Of a stretch of 64,000 nt of DNA, positions 41,388-53,475 are shown piece after piece. Position 1 is the first letter of the stretch. The number at the start of each line of letters is the position of its first letter. The translations under genes were made by a program, and so were the position numbers. The notes below the pieces were generated by a model. It saw only the letters and a program-made list of their open reading frames with translations, made no database searches and was not told the origin of the DNA. Origin of the DNA: Nocardioides cavernaquae (GTDB taxonomy: Bacteria; Actinomycetota; Actinomycetes; Propionibacteriales; Nocardioidaceae); the NCBI RefSeq assembly GCF_003600895.1, contig NZ_QYRP01000002.1, positions 2,046,001 through 2,110,000 on the forward strand, written 5' to 3'.

Positions 41388-42410
41388 GTGGTGACTGGAG
41401 CAGAGCAGGCGACCAAACGGCGCCAGGTCGACGTACCCGCGCTGGTTGAGGGTGTGCGTGCAGGACAGCGCGCGGCGATCTCCCGCGCGATCACGCTGGT
41501 CGAGTCCTCCCGCCGCGACCACCGCCTCGCTGCCCGCGAGCTGCTCGCCGAGCTCACGCCGTACGCCGGCGGCGCGGTGCGGGTGGGCATCTCCGGCGTC
41601 CCGGGCGTCGGCAAGTCGACGACCATCGAGGCGCTCGGCTCGAACCTGACCGCGGCCGGCAAGAAGGTCGGCGTCCTCGCGGTCGATCCGTCCAGTGTCC
41701 GCACCGGCGGCTCGGTCCTCGGTGACAAGACGCGCATGGCCCGCCTGAGTGTCGACCCGAATGCCTACATCCGCCCGAGTCCTTCGGAGGGCACGCTCGG
41801 TGGCGTGGCCCGCGCGACCGCGCAGGCGATGACGATCCTCGAGGCGGCCGGCTACGACGTGATCCTCGTCGAGACCGTCGGCGTCGGCCAGTCCGAGGTC
41901 ACCGTCGCCGGCATGGTCGACACCTTCCTGTTCCTCACGATCGCCCGCACCGGCGACCAGCTGCAGGGCATCAAGAAGGGCATCCTCGAGATCGCCGACG
42001 TCATCGGCGTCAACAAGGCCGACGAGGGGGAGCAGGAGATCGCCGCGAAGTCCGCGGCCCGCGAGCTCTCCGGCGCACTGCGGCTGGTCCGCGGCATGGC
42101 CGGCGCGCCGAAGGTGATCACCTACTCCGGGCTGCACAACCGGGGCCTGGACGAGGTCTGGGCCGAGATCGAGGCGCACCGCGAGAAGCTCGGTGACGAG
42201 GGCCTCGCGAAGAAGCGCGCCGACCAGCAGCTCGACTTCACCTGGGCACTCGTGCGCGACGAGCTCGAGCAGCGGCTGCGGCACAGCTCGCACGTCGCGG
42301 CGATCCGCGAGGAGGTCAGCCAGGCCGTGAAGGCGGGCGACATCAACGCCCCCGAGGCCGCCGACCGCATCCTTGCTGCCTACGACCTGGATTCCGTCGT
42401 CGAGGACTGA
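41388..42410 (+). CDS. meaB: Methylmalonyl-CoA mutase-associated GTPase MeaB
   Basis: 340-residue G3E-family GTPase that gates cobalamin loading and protects methylmalonyl-CoA mutase from inactivation. It has the P-loop GVPGVGKST, the DPSSVRTGGSVLGDKTRM switch, VETVGVGQSEV and the specificity motif in IGVNKADEG, plus the C-terminal dimerisation helices. GTG 41388 or the adjacent GTG 41391 starts the protein; the promoter-like box favours 41388. A weak hairpin (42414-42435) follows. Confidence 0.93.
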   Translation: MVTGAEQATKRRQVDVPALVEGVRAGQRAAISRAITLVESSRRDHRLAARELLAELTPYAGGAVRVGISGVPGVGKSTTIEALGSNLTAAGKKVGVLAVDPSSVRTGGSVLGDKTRMARLSVDPNAYIRPSPSEGTLGGVARATAQAMTILEAAGYDVILVETVGVGQSEVTVAGMVDTFLFLTIARTGDQLQGIKKGILEIADVIGVNKADEGEQEIAAKSAARELSGALRLVRGMAGAPKVITYSGLHNRGLDEVWAEIEAHREKLGDEGLAKKRADQQLDFTWALVRDELEQRLRHSSHVAAIREEVSQAVKAGDINAPEAADRILAAYDLDSVVED

Positions 42411-42413
42411 GCA

Positions 42414-42435
42414 CAGCCAGTTAGATCACTGGCTG
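42414..42435. terminator. Possible weak terminator after meaB
   Basis: CAGCCAG (42414-42420) and CTGGCTG (42429-42435) form a 7-bp stem with an 8-base AT-rich loop, directly after the meaB stop. Confidence 0.45.
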
Positions 42436-42479
42436 GTAACGGTTCGGATTTCGACCTCGCCGCGGTCGCTCGCCCGGTC

Positions 42480-42485
42480 TACTGT
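42480..42485 (+). promoter_or_regulatory. -10 box and leader for the nucleoside-uptake lipoprotein
   Basis: TACTGT lies about 60 bases before the TTG start, giving a leader of about 55 bases with a perfect GAGGAGG ribosome binding site at 42534-42540. Confidence 0.4.
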
Positions 42486-42546
42486 GAGCGCGATATGCGC
42501 CCCCGGTGGTTCGGGTGCGTCGAGCATTCCATCGAGGAGGCATCTC

Positions 42547-43593
42547 TTGCGTCGGTCCACCAGGTTGGCAGCTGTTGTCGCTGTGTTCGCGCTTGCGCTC
42601 ACGGGCTGCGGCGGCAAGAAGGAAGTTGAGAAGGCGGGGAGCGACGCGCTCTGCGCCAAGACGGGCGACGGACCCAAGATCGGTCTTGCCTACGACGTGG
42701 GCGGTCGCGGTGACGACTCCTTCAACGACCTTGCCGCCAAGGGTGTGCGGGACGCGGCGAAGGAGCTCGACGCGACCTGCACCGAGCAGGAGGCCGACAA
42801 GGGCGAGCCGGAGACCGCCAAGGAGGAGCGTCTGCGCACGCTCGCCGAGGCGGACCACAACCCGGTCGTCGCTGTCGGTGCGGCCTACGCGGTCGCCACG
42901 GCGAAGGTTGCCGCGGAGTACCCCGACATCACCTTCGCGGTGGTCGACGGCTTCACGGAGGCGAAGAACCTCACCAACCTCTCCTTCACGCCGGAGCAGG
43001 GCGCCTACCTCGCGGGCATGGCCGCGGGACTGAAGACCGAGACCGACAAGCTCGGCTTCGTCGGCGGTGTCAAGGGTCCGGTCATCGACCCGTTCGCGGC
43101 CGGGTTCCAGGCCGGCGCCAAGTCGGTGAACCCGAAGGTCAAGGTCGAGTTCAAGTGGCTCTCCGATGCCCTCGACGACAAGGCCTTCAAGAACATCCCG
43201 GGCGGCCGCACCGCTGCCACGGCGCTCTTCGACGGCGGGGCAGACATCGTCTTCCACGCGGCGGGCGAGTCGGGCAACGGTGTCTTCGAGGCCGCTGACA
43301 CGGCCGACAAGTGGGCCATCGGCGTGGACGCCGACCAGTACCTCGGCGCGGACGAGAAGTTCAAGGACAACATCCTGACCTCCTCGCTGAAGAAGGTCGA
43401 CGTCGCAGTGATCGACTTCCTCAAGGCCTTCGAGGCGGGCACGGTCAAGGCGGGCTTCGACGTCTACGACCTGAAGCGTGACGGCGTCGGCTACTCCACC
43501 AGCGGTGGCCACATCGACGACATCACCTCGCAGCTCGACGAGGCGAAGGCGAAGATCATCGCCGGCGACATCAAGGTGCCGAACACCCTGTGA
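42547..43593 (+). CDS. Bmp family substrate-binding lipoprotein (nucleoside ABC transporter)
   Basis: 348-residue lipoprotein of the Bmp/PnrA family, which binds purine nucleosides outside the membrane for an ABC importer. Signal peptide with lipobox LTGC (Cys near residue 20), then IGLAYDVGGRGDDSFNDLAAKG, the family's first ligand-binding segment, and the later FAGGFQAG-like FAAGFQAGAK and DQYLGADEKFKDNIL. Start is TTG 42547, supported by GAGGAGG six bases upstream; no ATG or GTG fits a signal peptide. It heads the transporter operon and is separated from the ATPase by a strong hairpin, which may let more binding protein be made than pump. Confidence 0.92.
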   Translation: MRRSTRLAAVVAVFALALTGCGGKKEVEKAGSDALCAKTGDGPKIGLAYDVGGRGDDSFNDLAAKGVRDAAKELDATCTEQEADKGEPETAKEERLRTLAEADHNPVVAVGAAYAVATAKVAAEYPDITFAVVDGFTEAKNLTNLSFTPEQGAYLAGMAAGLKTETDKLGFVGGVKGPVIDPFAAGFQAGAKSVNPKVKVEFKWLSDALDDKAFKNIPGGRTAATALFDGGADIVFHAAGESGNGVFEAADTADKWAIGVDADQYLGADEKFKDNILTSSLKKVDVAVIDFLKAFEAGTVKAGFDVYDLKRDGVGYSTSGGHIDDITSQLDEAKAKIIAGDIKVPNTL

Positions 43594-43603
43594 CGTTCGT
43601 GGA

Positions 43604-43641
43604 GGGGCCCGGGGCCACGCAGTAGCGTGGGCCCGGGCCCC
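43604..43641. terminator. Hairpin between binding-protein and ATPase genes (partial terminator?)
   Basis: 17-bp stem with one mismatch (43604-43620 with 43625-43641) and an AGTA loop, 11 bases after the lipoprotein stop and 39 bases before the ATPase start. As it lies inside an apparent operon it may terminate part of the transcripts or protect the upstream mRNA end. Confidence 0.7.
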
Positions 43642-43680
43642 TCGCACGTGGACCCGTCGACGGTTTTCCGGGAGTTGGGG

Positions 43681-45215
<1,535 letters not shown>

Positions 45216-45216
<1 letters not shown>

Positions 45217-46316
45217 TGCCCCGTCGTCTGCTGCTCGGCCTCGCGGCTCCGGCACTCTCCGCGCTGATCGCGCTGGTGATCACGCTCGGTGTGCTCATCG
45301 CCACGGGCAACTCGCTCGGCGACTTCCTGTCGGTGATGCTGGATCCGCCCAAGGGCCGCAACGTCGTCAACATCCTCAACAACGCCTCGGTGCTCTACCT
45401 GTCCGCGATCGCTGCCGCCATCGGCTTCCGGATGAACCTCTTCAACATCGGTGTCGAGGGGCAGTACCGCATCGCCGTGTTCGCCGCGGCCGTGTTCGGT
45501 GGCCAGGGCTGGCTGCCCGGCCCGCTCAACGTGCTCGTCGCCATCCTGATCGCCATGCTGACCGGTGGCCTGTGGGCCGCGATCGCGGGCATCCTCAAGG
45601 TCACCCGCGGGGTCTCCGAGGTGATCTCGACGATCATGCTCAACGCGATCGCGATCTCGCTGACGTCGTACCTCCTGCGGCAGTGGGGCGAGCGCGCCGG
45701 CAGCACCCTCACCACGGACCGGATCCCGGAGGACTCGTGGGTCCCGGGCATCCCGCTGCCCGGCTTCCTGCCGGACGCGCCCAACGAGGTCCACGGCCTG
45801 GCCCTGCTGGCCGTGGCGGTCGGCATCGGCTACTCGGTCCTGCTCTCGCGCACGCGCTTCGGCTTCGAGCTCCGCACGACGGGACTCTCGGCCACCGCCG
45901 CGGTCGCCAGCGGCATCGACGTACGCCGCATGGTCATCGCCGCGATGCTCCTCTCCGGCGGCGTCGCAGGCCTGGTCGGCCTGCCGATCCTGCTCGGTGA
46001 TGCCCACAGCTTCACGACGACCTTCCAGACCGGACTCGGCTTCGCCGGCATCGCGGTGGCCCTCCTCGGTCGCAACAACGCGGTCGGCATCGCCTTCGGA
46101 GCACTCTTGTTCGCCTGGCTCACCGAGCAGAGCAGCAAGCTCGGCATCGAGGCCGGCATCTCCAACGACCTGATCTCGATCACCCAGGGCGTCCTGGTGC
46201 TGTCGGTCGTGGTCGCCTACGAGGTGGTGCGGCGCTACCGGGTCGCCCAGGAGCAACGAGCGGTCGCGCAGGCGCTGGCCGCAGCCCGCCGCGAGAGCAC
46301 GGAGGCATCCCGATGA
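45216..46316 (+). CDS. ABC transporter permease 1 (nucleoside uptake)
   Basis: 366-residue inner-membrane permease of the BPD_transp_2 class with about ten hydrophobic segments and the conserved FRMNLFNIGVEGQYRIA and VISTIMLNAIAISL segments. It pairs with the next gene to form the channel. Starts within the ATPase stop and overlaps the second permease by four bases (ATGA). C-terminal cytoplasmic tail is basic and Ala/Gln-rich. Confidence 0.92.
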
Positions 46317-47581
46317 CCGTCGCCAACGACATCTTCACGCCGTCCTCGCCGCCTGCGGTCGAGAAGCGGCGCCCACTCCCGGTCTGGGTCTGGACGACGG
46401 GTGTCCTCCTGCTGGCCCTCGTGCTGATCTCGACGGCCCGGGTGATCACCGGCAGCGAGGAGGTCGACTCCTCGGGCACGCTCCGCGAGGCGATCATGGC
46501 CATCGTGCCGATCGCGCTCGCGGCGCTCGCCGGCCTCTGGTCGGAGCGCGCGGGCATCGTCAACATCGGTCTCGAGGGCATGATGATCCTCGGCACGATC
46601 GGCGCTGGCTACTTCGGTTTCTGGTACGGGCCGTGGGCCGGCGTGGCAGGTGCCATCGCCTTCGGTGCGCTCGGTGGACTGCTCCATGCCATCGCCACGG
46701 TCTGGATGGGCGTCGACCACATCGTCTCCGGTGTGGCGATCACGATCATGGCGGGCGGCGTCGCGGCGTACCTCGCGGCGACCTGGTTCACCGGCCTGCC
46801 CGGCGGCAACCCGACGGCCTCGCCGCCGGTGGAGAACCCCGGCACGATCACCCTCGCCGGGGTCGCCGATGCCGCCCGCTCGGTCGAGGACAAGCACTGG
46901 TGGCTGGTCTCGGACCTGGCCTCGATCCTCGGCGCCCTGACCCGTGGCATGTCGGTGCTGACCATGCTCGCCGTGGTGCTGATCGTCGCGACCTACTTCA
47001 TCCTGTGGCGCACGTCGTTCGGGCTGCGGCTCCGCTCGTGTGGCGAGAGCCCGGCGACTGCGGAGAGCCTCGGCGTCAACGTCTACCGCTACAAGACGAT
47101 CGCGGTGGTCATGTCCGGTGCGCTCTCCGGCCTCGCGGGCGCGTTCATCGTGCTGGCCTGGGCAGGCAGCTACTCCAACGACATGACCAACGGCCGGGGA
47201 TACCTCGGCCTGGCCGCGATGATCTTCGGCAACTGGCGCCCGGGCGGCCTGCTGGTCGGTTCGGCGCTCTTCGGCTACACCGACGCGCTCCAGCTGCGTG
47301 CAGGCGGTGGGGCGGTGCACGCACTGCTGCTGGTGATCGCGGTCGTGCTCGGCGCGTACGCCGTGTGGCAGTTCGTGCGCGGCGCACGCATTGCTGGTGC
47401 CGTGACCGCGGTGACCGCCGTGGCGGTCCTGGCCTGGTTCCTGCTGACCGACGAGGTGCCGGAGGACTTCACGCGGATGACGCCCTACGTGCTCACGCTC
47501 TTCGTGCTCGCCTTCGCTGCCCAACGGCTGCGCATGCCGGCTGCCGACGGACAGATCTACCGGAAGGGGTCGGCCGGGTGA
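46313..47581 (+). CDS. ABC transporter permease 2 (nucleoside uptake)
   Basis: 422-residue partner permease, with the conserved SERAGIVNIGLEGMM, GVDHIVSGVAITIMAGG and AYVAL-like segments and about ten membrane passes. It is longer than usual because of a Pro/Thr-rich periplasmic loop (about residues 160-190) and extra C-terminal segments. ATG overlaps the preceding stop; its own stop overlaps the cytidine deaminase start, tying uptake to breakdown. Confidence 0.92.
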   Translation: MTVANDIFTPSSPPAVEKRRPLPVWVWTTGVLLLALVLISTARVITGSEEVDSSGTLREAIMAIVPIALAALAGLWSERAGIVNIGLEGMMILGTIGAGYFGFWYGPWAGVAGAIAFGALGGLLHAIATVWMGVDHIVSGVAITIMAGGVAAYLAATWFTGLPGGNPTASPPVENPGTITLAGVADAARSVEDKHWWLVSDLASILGALTRGMSVLTMLAVVLIVATYFILWRTSFGLRLRSCGESPATAESLGVNVYRYKTIAVVMSGALSGLAGAFIVLAWAGSYSNDMTNGRGYLGLAAMIFGNWRPGGLLVGSALFGYTDALQLRAGGGAVHALLLVIAVVLGAYAVWQFVRGARIAGAVTAVTAVAVLAWFLLTDEVPEDFTRMTPYVLTLFVLAFAAQRLRMPAADGQIYRKGSAG

Positions 47582-47988
47582 CGGACCAGACCACCTGGCA
47601 GGCCCTCCGCAGGTCGGCAGCCGAGGCGATGACGCGCGCCTACGCGCCGTACTCCTCCTACCCGGTCGGCGCCGCTGCCCGCGTCGACGACGGCCGGACG
47701 GTCGTTGGCTGCAACGTCGAGAACGCGTCGTACGGACTGACGCTGTGCGCCGAGTGCGGGCTGGTCTCGGAGCTCCACGCATCCGGTGGCGGCCGGCTGA
47801 CGCACTTCGTCTGCGTGGACGGGCGGGGCGAGCTGCTCATGCCCTGTGGACGCTGCCGCCAGCTGCTCTTCGAGCACGGCGGGTCGTCACTCGAGGTCCT
47901 CACCGCGCGCGGCGTACGACGCATGGACGAGCTGTTGCCCGACGCCTTCGGGCCCGACGACCTGAACGAAAGCAAGGAGACGCAGTGA
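47578..47988 (+). CDS. cdd: Cytidine deaminase
   Basis: 136-residue zinc enzyme that turns cytidine and deoxycytidine into uridine and deoxyuridine. The zinc site is TLCAECGLVSEL (Cys and the catalytic Glu) with PCGRCRQLL, and the substrate segment is NVENASYG. Homotetrameric class by length. GTG 47578 lies within the permease stop (GTGA), and its stop overlaps the next start. Confidence 0.95.
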   Translation: MTDQTTWQALRRSAAEAMTRAYAPYSSYPVGAAARVDDGRTVVGCNVENASYGLTLCAECGLVSELHASGGGRLTHFVCVDGRGELLMPCGRCRQLLFEHGGSSLEVLTARGVRRMDELLPDAFGPDDLNESKETQ

Positions 47989-49271
47989 GTCCGCACGACG
48001 CCGTCGAGGTGATCATCGCGAAGCGTGGAGGTGGCGCGCTGAGCGACAGCCAGATCGACTGGGTCGTCGACGCCTACACCCGCGGGGAGGTCGCCGACGA
48101 GCAGATGTCCTCGCTGGCCATGGCGATCCTGCTCAACGGCATGTCGCGCGCGGAGATCGCGCGCTGGACCAACGCGATGATCGCGTCGGGGGAGCGCATG
48201 GACTTCTCCTCGCTGTCGCGGCCGACTGCGGACAAGCACTCCACGGGCGGCGTCGGCGACAAGATCACGCTGCCGCTGGCTCCGCTCGTCGCGGCCTGTG
48301 GCGTCGCTGTCCCGCAGCTGTCCGGTCGCGGACTCGGCCACACCGGTGGCACGCTCGACAAGCTCGAGTCGATCCCGGGTTGGCGGGCCTCGCTGTCGAA
48401 CGCGGAGATGCTTGCCCAGCTCGAGGCCGTCGGAGCCGTGATCTGCGCTGCTGGCGACGGTCTCGCGCCGGCCGACAAGAAGCTCTACGCGCTGCGCGAC
48501 GTGACCGGCACGGTCGAGGCGATCCCGCTGATCGCCTCCTCGATCATGAGCAAGAAGATCGCCGAGGGCACCGGCTCCCTGGTGCTCGACGTGAAGGTCG
48601 GCACGGGTGCCTTCATGAAGTCGGAGGCGGACGCGCGCGAGCTGGCCCGCACGATGGTCGATCTCGGCACCGACGCAGGGGTGCGCACCGTTGCGCTTCT
48701 CACGGACATGTCCACGCCGCTCGGGCTGACCGCGGGCAACGCGATCGAGGTCGCAGAGTCCGTCGAGGTGCTCGCGGGTGGGGGACCGGCCGACGTCGTC
48801 GAGCTGACCCTCGCCCTGGCGCGGGAGATGCTCACCGCCGCCGGAGTGACCGACATCGATCCGGCTGACGCGCTGGCCAGCGGCAAGGCGATGGACGCGT
48901 GGAACGCGATGATCCGCGCGCAGGGCGGAGATCCCACTGCTGCGCTCCCGGTGGCCCGCGAATCACAGGTTGTCACGGCGCCCTCCTCGGGGGTGCTGAC
49001 CCGGCTCGACGCGATGGCGGTCGGCCTCGCGGCCTGGCGCCTCGGTGCCGGTCGGGCCCGCAAGGAGGACCCGGTGCAGGCCGGGGCGGGCGTCGTCTGG
49101 CACGCGCGTCCGGGCGACACGGTCACCGCCGGCCAGCCGCTGTTCACACTGCTCACCGACGAGCCCGCGCGGTTCGACCGGGCACTCGGGTCGCTGGTCG
49201 GCGGCTACGACATCTCTCCTGCCGGCACGGTTCACTCGGCGTCGCCCCTCATCATCGACAGGATCTCCTGA
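47985..49271 (+). CDS. deoA: Thymidine (pyrimidine-nucleoside) phosphorylase
   Basis: 428-residue enzyme that splits thymidine, deoxyuridine or uridine with phosphate into base and (deoxy)ribose-1-phosphate. The family signature [18 protein letters not shown] and the phosphate-binding [10 protein letters not shown] are present; [11 protein letters not shown] follows. By length and sequence it could be a pyrimidine-nucleoside phosphorylase with broad substrate range. AAGGAG precedes GTG 47985. Confidence 0.93.
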   Translation: MSPHDAVEVIIAKRGGGALSDSQIDWVVDAYTRGEVADEQMSSLAMAILLNGMSRAEIARWTNAMIASGERMDFSSLSRPTADKHSTGGVGDKITLPLAPLVAACGVAVPQLSGRGLGHTGGTLDKLESIPGWRASLSNAEMLAQLEAVGAVICAAGDGLAPADKKLYALRDVTGTVEAIPLIASSIMSKKIAEGTGSLVLDVKVGTGAFMKSEADARELARTMVDLGTDAGVRTVALLTDMSTPLGLTAGNAIEVAESVEVLAGGGPADVVELTLALAREMLTAAGVTDIDPADALASGKAMDAWNAMIRAQGGDPTAALPVARESQVVTAPSSGVLTRLDAMAVGLAAWRLGAGRARKEDPVQAGAGVVWHARPGDTVTAGQPLFTLLTDEPARFDRALGSLVGGYDISPAGTVHSASPLIIDRIS

Positions 49272-50359
49272 TGCTCACGCTCGACGACATCCGCGGCCTG
49301 CCCAAGGTCCTGCTGCACGACCACCTCGACGGTGGGCTGCGTCCGGGCACCGTGCTCGACCTCGCCGCGGAGTGCGGTCACCAGCTGCCGGACGGCCCCG
49401 ATGGCAAGCCGATCGGTGACGCCTCCACGCTGGGCGAGTGGTTCCGCGATGCTGCCGACTCGGGGAGCCTGGTGCGCTACCTCGAGACGTTCGCGCACAC
49501 CGTCGCGGTGACCCAGACGACCGGCGCGCTGACCCGGGTGGCCCGTGAGTGTGTCGAGGACCTGGCCGCCGACGGCGTCGTCTACGCCGAGGTGCGCTAC
49601 GCGCCCGAGCAGCACCTCGAGCAGGGGCTCACCCTCCACGAGGTCGTTGCCGCGGTGCAGGAGGGCTTCGACGCGGGTGTGGCGGCGGTGTCTGCCGCTG
49701 GTGGGCTGATCGTGGTCCGTCAACTGCTCACTGCCATGCGCCACCAGGCCCGCTCGCAGGAGATCGCCGAGCTCGCGGTCGCCTGGCGTGATCGCGGTGT
49801 GGCCGGATTCGACATCGCCGGCGCCGAGGCGGGCAACCCGCCCACGCGCCACCTCGATGCGTTCGAGTACCTCCAGCGCGAGAACGCCCACTTCACCATC
49901 CACGCCGGCGAGGCCTTCGGTTTGCCGTCGATCTGGGAGGCGCTGCAGTGGTGTGGCGCCGACCGGCTCGGGCACGGCGTACGCATCGTCGACGACATCA
50001 CGGTCGACGAGTCCGGCGAGGCGAGGCTGGGCCGGCTCGCGGCGTACGTCCGCGACACCCGCGTGCCGCTCGAGATGTGCCCGACCTCCAACGTGCAGAC
50101 CGGCGCCGCGGCGTCGATCGCCGAGCACCCTCTCGGCGAGCTGACGAAGCTGCGCTTCCGGGTCACCGTCAACACCGACAACCGGCTGATGGGTGGCACC
50201 ACCCTGAGCGAGGAGTTCTTCGCCCTCGTGCTGGCGTTCGGCTACGACCTCGACGACCTGCGCTGGTTCACCGTCAATGCGATGAAGTCGGCGTTCCTGC
50301 CGTTCGACGAGCGGCTGGCGCTGATCAACGACGTGATCAAGCCCGCCTACCGGCGCTGA
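49271..50359 (+). CDS. add: Adenosine deaminase
   Basis: 362-residue zinc amidohydrolase that converts adenosine and deoxyadenosine to inosine forms. Zinc ligands are in HDHLDGG (first strand), the His of IHAGEAFG, and the Asp in [10 protein letters not shown]; the HG of DRLGHGVRI is the catalytic region. The start overlaps the deoA stop by one base (TGATG). Last gene of the uptake and deamination operon; a 12-bp palindrome (GCACACGTGTGC, 50392-50403) lies downstream. Confidence 0.94.
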   Translation: MLTLDDIRGLPKVLLHDHLDGGLRPGTVLDLAAECGHQLPDGPDGKPIGDASTLGEWFRDAADSGSLVRYLETFAHTVAVTQTTGALTRVARECVEDLAADGVVYAEVRYAPEQHLEQGLTLHEVVAAVQEGFDAGVAAVSAAGGLIVVRQLLTAMRHQARSQEIAELAVAWRDRGVAGFDIAGAEAGNPPTRHLDAFEYLQRENAHFTIHAGEAFGLPSIWEALQWCGADRLGHGVRIVDDITVDESGEARLGRLAAYVRDTRVPLEMCPTSNVQTGAAASIAEHPLGELTKLRFRVTVNTDNRLMGGTTLSEEFFALVLAFGYDLDDLRWFTVNAMKSAFLPFDERLALINDVIKPAYRR

Positions 50360-50433
50360 GTGCCGGGTCGCTCTCGGGCTGGACCTTTGCAGCACACGTG
50401 TGCCCCCACGATGACCGGACCAGTGCGGGCGCG

Positions 50434-50886
50434 TCAGGGGAGCAGGAGCACGACAGTCTCCGCGACGAGTGCGGGCTTGGCCTCTCCCTCGATCTCGATC
50501 GTGTGCTTGACCGTGAGCTGCTTGCCCTTGGCGATGTCGACGACCTCACCGAACCCCGTGGTCAGCCGGATCTTCTTGCCCACCAGCAGCGGGGCAGGGA
50601 AGCGCACCTTGTTGACGCCGTAGTTCAGCTTCGCGCCCGGCGTGGCCAGTTTGAAGACCTGGCTGCCCAGCCACGGCACGAGCGACAGCGTGAGGTAGCC
50701 GTGGGCGATGGTGCCGCCGAACGGACCCTCCTTGGCGCGCTCGATGTCGACATGGATCCACTGGTGGTCACCGGTCGCGTCGGCGAACTGGTTGACCCGG
50801 CGCTGGTCGATCGTCACCCATTCGCTCGAACCGAGCTCGGTGTTGGCGGCTGCGGCCACTTCGTCCAGGGTGCTGAACACGCGCAT
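50434..50886 (-). CDS. MaoC-like (R)-specific enoyl-CoA hydratase family protein
   Basis: 150-residue single hot-dog-fold protein. The hydratase site motif is visible in FADATGDHQWIHVD (Asp and His), followed by GPFGGTIAHGYLTLSL. Members hydrate enoyl-CoA esters in lipid metabolism. GAGGAGG precedes the ATG. Its place among nucleoside genes looks accidental. Confidence 0.88.
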   Translation of the reverse strand: MRVFSTLDEVAAAANTELGSSEWVTIDQRRVNQFADATGDHQWIHVDIERAKEGPFGGTIAHGYLTLSLVPWLGSQVFKLATPGAKLNYGVNKVRFPAPLLVGKKIRLTTGFGEVVDIAKGKQLTVKHTIEIEGEAKPALVAETVVLLLP

Positions 50887-51002
50887 GGGGTTCCTCCTCG
50901 AGACTGCGTCGACGTGCTTGACGTCACTTCACGAGAGAACCTAGCGGTTCGCCGTGACGAGCGGGGCGCGTGTCGGACGACTTTTCTCAGTGCGCCGACT
51001 TC

Positions 51003-51686
51003 TCAGTACGACGCGGAGCCGCTGCCGTCTCCGGCGCCTGCCAGCAGCGCGCGACTGCCCGAGACCCCGAGGCGGGTGGCGCCCGCGGCGATCATCGCTT
51101 CCGCCTGTTCGAGCGTGCGCACGCCACCCGACGCCTTGACCTGCACGGCCGGGCCGACCGTCTCGGCCATCAGCCGCACCGCGTGCTCACTCGCGCCGCC
51201 GGCCGGGTGGAAGCCGGTGGAGGTCTTCACGAAGTCGGCGCCCGCGTCGGCAGCGGCCACGCAGACGGCCACGATCTCCTCGTCGGTCAGCGCCGCCGAC
51301 TCGATGATCACCTTGAGGATGGTGGGCAACGGTGCCGCGGCACGCACGCCCCGGATGTCGGCGTGGATCGCGTCGTACCTGCCCTCCTTGGCGGCGCCGA
51401 TGTCGATCACCATGTCGATCTCGTCGGCGCCGTCGCGCACCGCGCCGGCGGCTTCGACGGCCTTGACGGTCGGGGAGTGCTTGCCGCTCGGGAAACCGCA
51501 GACGACGGCGACCTTGAGGTCGCTGCCGTTGGGGATCTGGACGGGAAGCATCGACGGCGAGACGCAGACCGAGTAGACGCCGAGCTCGACGGCCTCGGCG
51601 ATGAGCGCTTCGACGTCGGCCCGGGTGGCCTCCGGCTTGAGCAGCGTGTGGTCGATCATCCGGGCGATGTCAGCGGTGGCGGTCAC
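51003..51686 (-). CDS. deoC: Deoxyribose-phosphate aldolase
   Basis: 227-residue class I aldolase that cleaves 2-deoxyribose-5-phosphate to acetaldehyde and glyceraldehyde-3-phosphate. The Schiff-base Lys is in [13 protein letters not shown], and [14 protein letters not shown] contains the second conserved Lys. [11 protein letters not shown] at the start is the family beginning. GTG 51686 follows a TAGGTT box 7 bases upstream. It completes breakdown of deoxynucleosides started by deoA and punA. Confidence 0.95.
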   Translation of the reverse strand: MTATADIARMIDHTLLKPEATRADVEALIAEAVELGVYSVCVSPSMLPVQIPNGSDLKVAVVCGFPSGKHSPTVKAVEAAGAVRDGADEIDMVIDIGAAKEGRYDAIHADIRGVRAAAPLPTILKVIIESAALTDEEIVAVCVAAADAGADFVKTSTGFHPAGGASEHAVRLMAETVGPAVQVKASGGVRTLEQAEAMIAAGATRLGVSGSRALLAGAGDGSGSASY

Positions 51687-51693
51687 GTGTCTG

Positions 51694-51699
51694 AACCTA
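51694..51699 (-). promoter_or_regulatory. -10 box for leaderless deoC
   Basis: TAGGTT (minus strand) ends 7 bases before GTG 51686 and overlaps the stop codon of the phosphomutase gene. Confidence 0.45.
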
Positions 51700-53388
51700 T
51701 TCCTTGGTCAGGGAGGGGCTGGTGGGGGAGAGGCGGGGTGCGAGGTCCTGGCGAAGGGCGTCGAGGCGACCGGCGGCGACGATGCGGGCGGCGGCCACGG
51801 CCTCGGTGCGCGGTTCATCGGCCTCGACCGGCACGACCACCTCGAGGTAGCACTTCACCTTGGGCTCGGTGCCGCTCGGGCGGACGATCACGCGGCCACC
51901 GCCGGCGAGGCGATAACGCAAGCCGTCCGTGGGTGGCAGCCCGTCGCCCCCGAGCGCGAGGTCGTCGACGCGCTCGACAGCGAGCCCGCCGAGGGACGTG
52001 GGAGGGGCGGCGCGGAGATCGGCCATCGCCTGCGTGATCAGGGACAGGTCGGCGACGCGCACGGAGAGCTGGTCGGTCGCGTGCAGGCCATAGGCCGCGG
52101 CGATCTCCTCCAGCCGGTCCGTCAGCGTCTGCCCACTGGCCTTGAGCAGTGCGGCGAGCTCGACGATGCGCAGCAGCGCGGAGACGCCGTCCTTGTCCTT
52201 CACCTGGTGCGGCGCGACGCAGTAGCCGAGCGCCTCCTCGTAACCGAAGACCAGTCCCGGCACGCGCGCGATCCACTTGAACCCGGTCAGGGTCTCCGCG
52301 AACGGCTGCCCGTGCGCTGCGGCCATCTTGCCGAGGAGGGAGGAGCTGACGATGGAGCACGCGTAGGTGCCGTGCACGCCTGTGCGGAGCAGGAAGTCCG
52401 CCAGCAGCGCCCCGACCTCATCGCCGCGCAGCATCTGCCAGCCGTGGGGGCCCTTGACCGCCACTGCTGCGCGGTCGGCGTCGGGGTCGTTGGCCACCAC
52501 GATGTCGGCGTCGACCTCCGCTGCGGCTGCAAGGGCAAGGTCCATCGCGCCGGGCTCTTCGGGGTTGGGGAAGGCGACGGTCGGGAAGGTGGGGTCGGGC
52601 GCGAACTGGGGCTCGACGATCGTCGGCGCCGCGAACCCGGCCAGGCCCATGACGCGTTGCACGGTTGCACCGCCGACCCCGTGCATCGGCGTGTAGACGA
52701 CGCTGAGCCCGCGGGGCCCGCAGGTGTCGACCAGCGCGCTGGTGGCCGCCAGGTAGGCCGCCAGCACCTCACGCCCGAGGGTCGTCCAGGCGTCGCTGCG
52801 GGGCAGGTCGGCGATCGCGCCGATGGTCGCGATCTGGGCGGCGATCTCGACGTCCGCAGGCGACACGATCTGGCTGCCGTCGCCGAGATAGACCTTGTAG
52901 CCGTTGTCCTGAGGCGGGTTGTGGCTCGCGGTGACCATGACACCGGCGGCTGCCTCCAGGTGCCTGATCGCGAACGCCAGCACGGGCGTGGGCAGCGCGC
53001 TGGGCAGCACCAGCGCATCGAGTCCGGCGCCCTGCATGATCTCCGCGGTGTCACGGGCGAACACGTCGGAGTTGTGCCGCGCGTCGTACCCGATGACGAC
53101 GGGGCCGGTCTCGCCGTTGGCCAGGAGGTACGCCGCCAGCCCGGCCGCCGCACGGGCGACGACGACGCGGTTCATCCGGTTGGGACCGGGACCGAGTGCT
53201 CCGCGTAGGCCGGCGGTGCCGAACTCGAGCGTGCCGGCGAAGGCATCGGCGAGGTCGACGGGGTCGCCTCCCGCCTCGATCGCCCTGATCGCTTCCTCGA
53301 GCTCGGCGCGGGTGACCGGGTCGGGGTCCGCGATCGCCCAGGCGCGTGCCCGTTCGACGAGTCCGCCACGAGGGGTGCTGTGGTCCAT
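51697..53388 (-). CDS. Phospho-sugar mutase (phosphopentomutase / PGM2-like)
   Basis: 563-residue alpha-D-phosphohexomutase superfamily enzyme. The phosphoserine loop [13 protein letters not shown], the metal loop [10 protein letters not shown] and the phosphate-binding RPSGTEPK are intact, and the sugar loop is GYEEALGY. Length and the [17 protein letters not shown] start match PGM2-type enzymes, some of which act as phosphopentomutases. Its neighbours (deoC just downstream, punA 650 bases upstream) argue for interconversion of (deoxy)ribose-1- and 5-phosphates; phosphomannomutase is the alternative annotation. Starts 6 bases after a TAGCGT box. Confidence 0.9.
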   Translation of the reverse strand: MDHSTPRGGLVERARAWAIADPDPVTRAELEEAIRAIEAGGDPVDLADAFAGTLEFGTAGLRGALGPGPNRMNRVVVARAAAGLAAYLLANGETGPVVIGYDARHNSDVFARDTAEIMQGAGLDALVLPSALPTPVLAFAIRHLEAAAGVMVTASHNPPQDNGYKVYLGDGSQIVSPADVEIAAQIATIGAIADLPRSDAWTTLGREVLAAYLAATSALVDTCGPRGLSVVYTPMHGVGGATVQRVMGLAGFAAPTIVEPQFAPDPTFPTVAFPNPEEPGAMDLALAAAAEVDADIVVANDPDADRAAVAVKGPHGWQMLRGDEVGALLADFLLRTGVHGTYACSIVSSSLLGKMAAAHGQPFAETLTGFKWIARVPGLVFGYEEALGYCVAPHQVKDKDGVSALLRIVELAALLKASGQTLTDRLEEIAAAYGLHATDQLSVRVADLSLITQAMADLRAAPPTSLGGLAVERVDDLALGGDGLPPTDGLRYRLAGGGRVIVRPSGTEPKVKCYLEVVVPVEADEPRTEAVAAARIVAAGRLDALRQDLAPRLSPTSPSLTKE

Positions 53389-53394
53389 GCCGCC

Positions 53395-53400
53395 ACGCTA
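53395..53400 (-). promoter_or_regulatory. -10 box for leaderless phosphomutase gene
   Basis: TAGCGT (minus strand) ends 6 bases before ATG 53388. Confidence 0.5.
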
Positions 53401-53475
53401 GCGGCGCCCGGGCCCTGTGCCCGCGCGCGAGGCCCGGCCGTTATCGAGTTGTGAGCCCCGGCCGCGCGTCGTCCT

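Noticed and set aside
50978..51010. Short direct repeat CGACTT(TT)CTCAGT near the deoC end as another 22-bp family member
   Set aside because: Spacing is 18 bases, only two copies were seen, and it does not match the family A or B cores.
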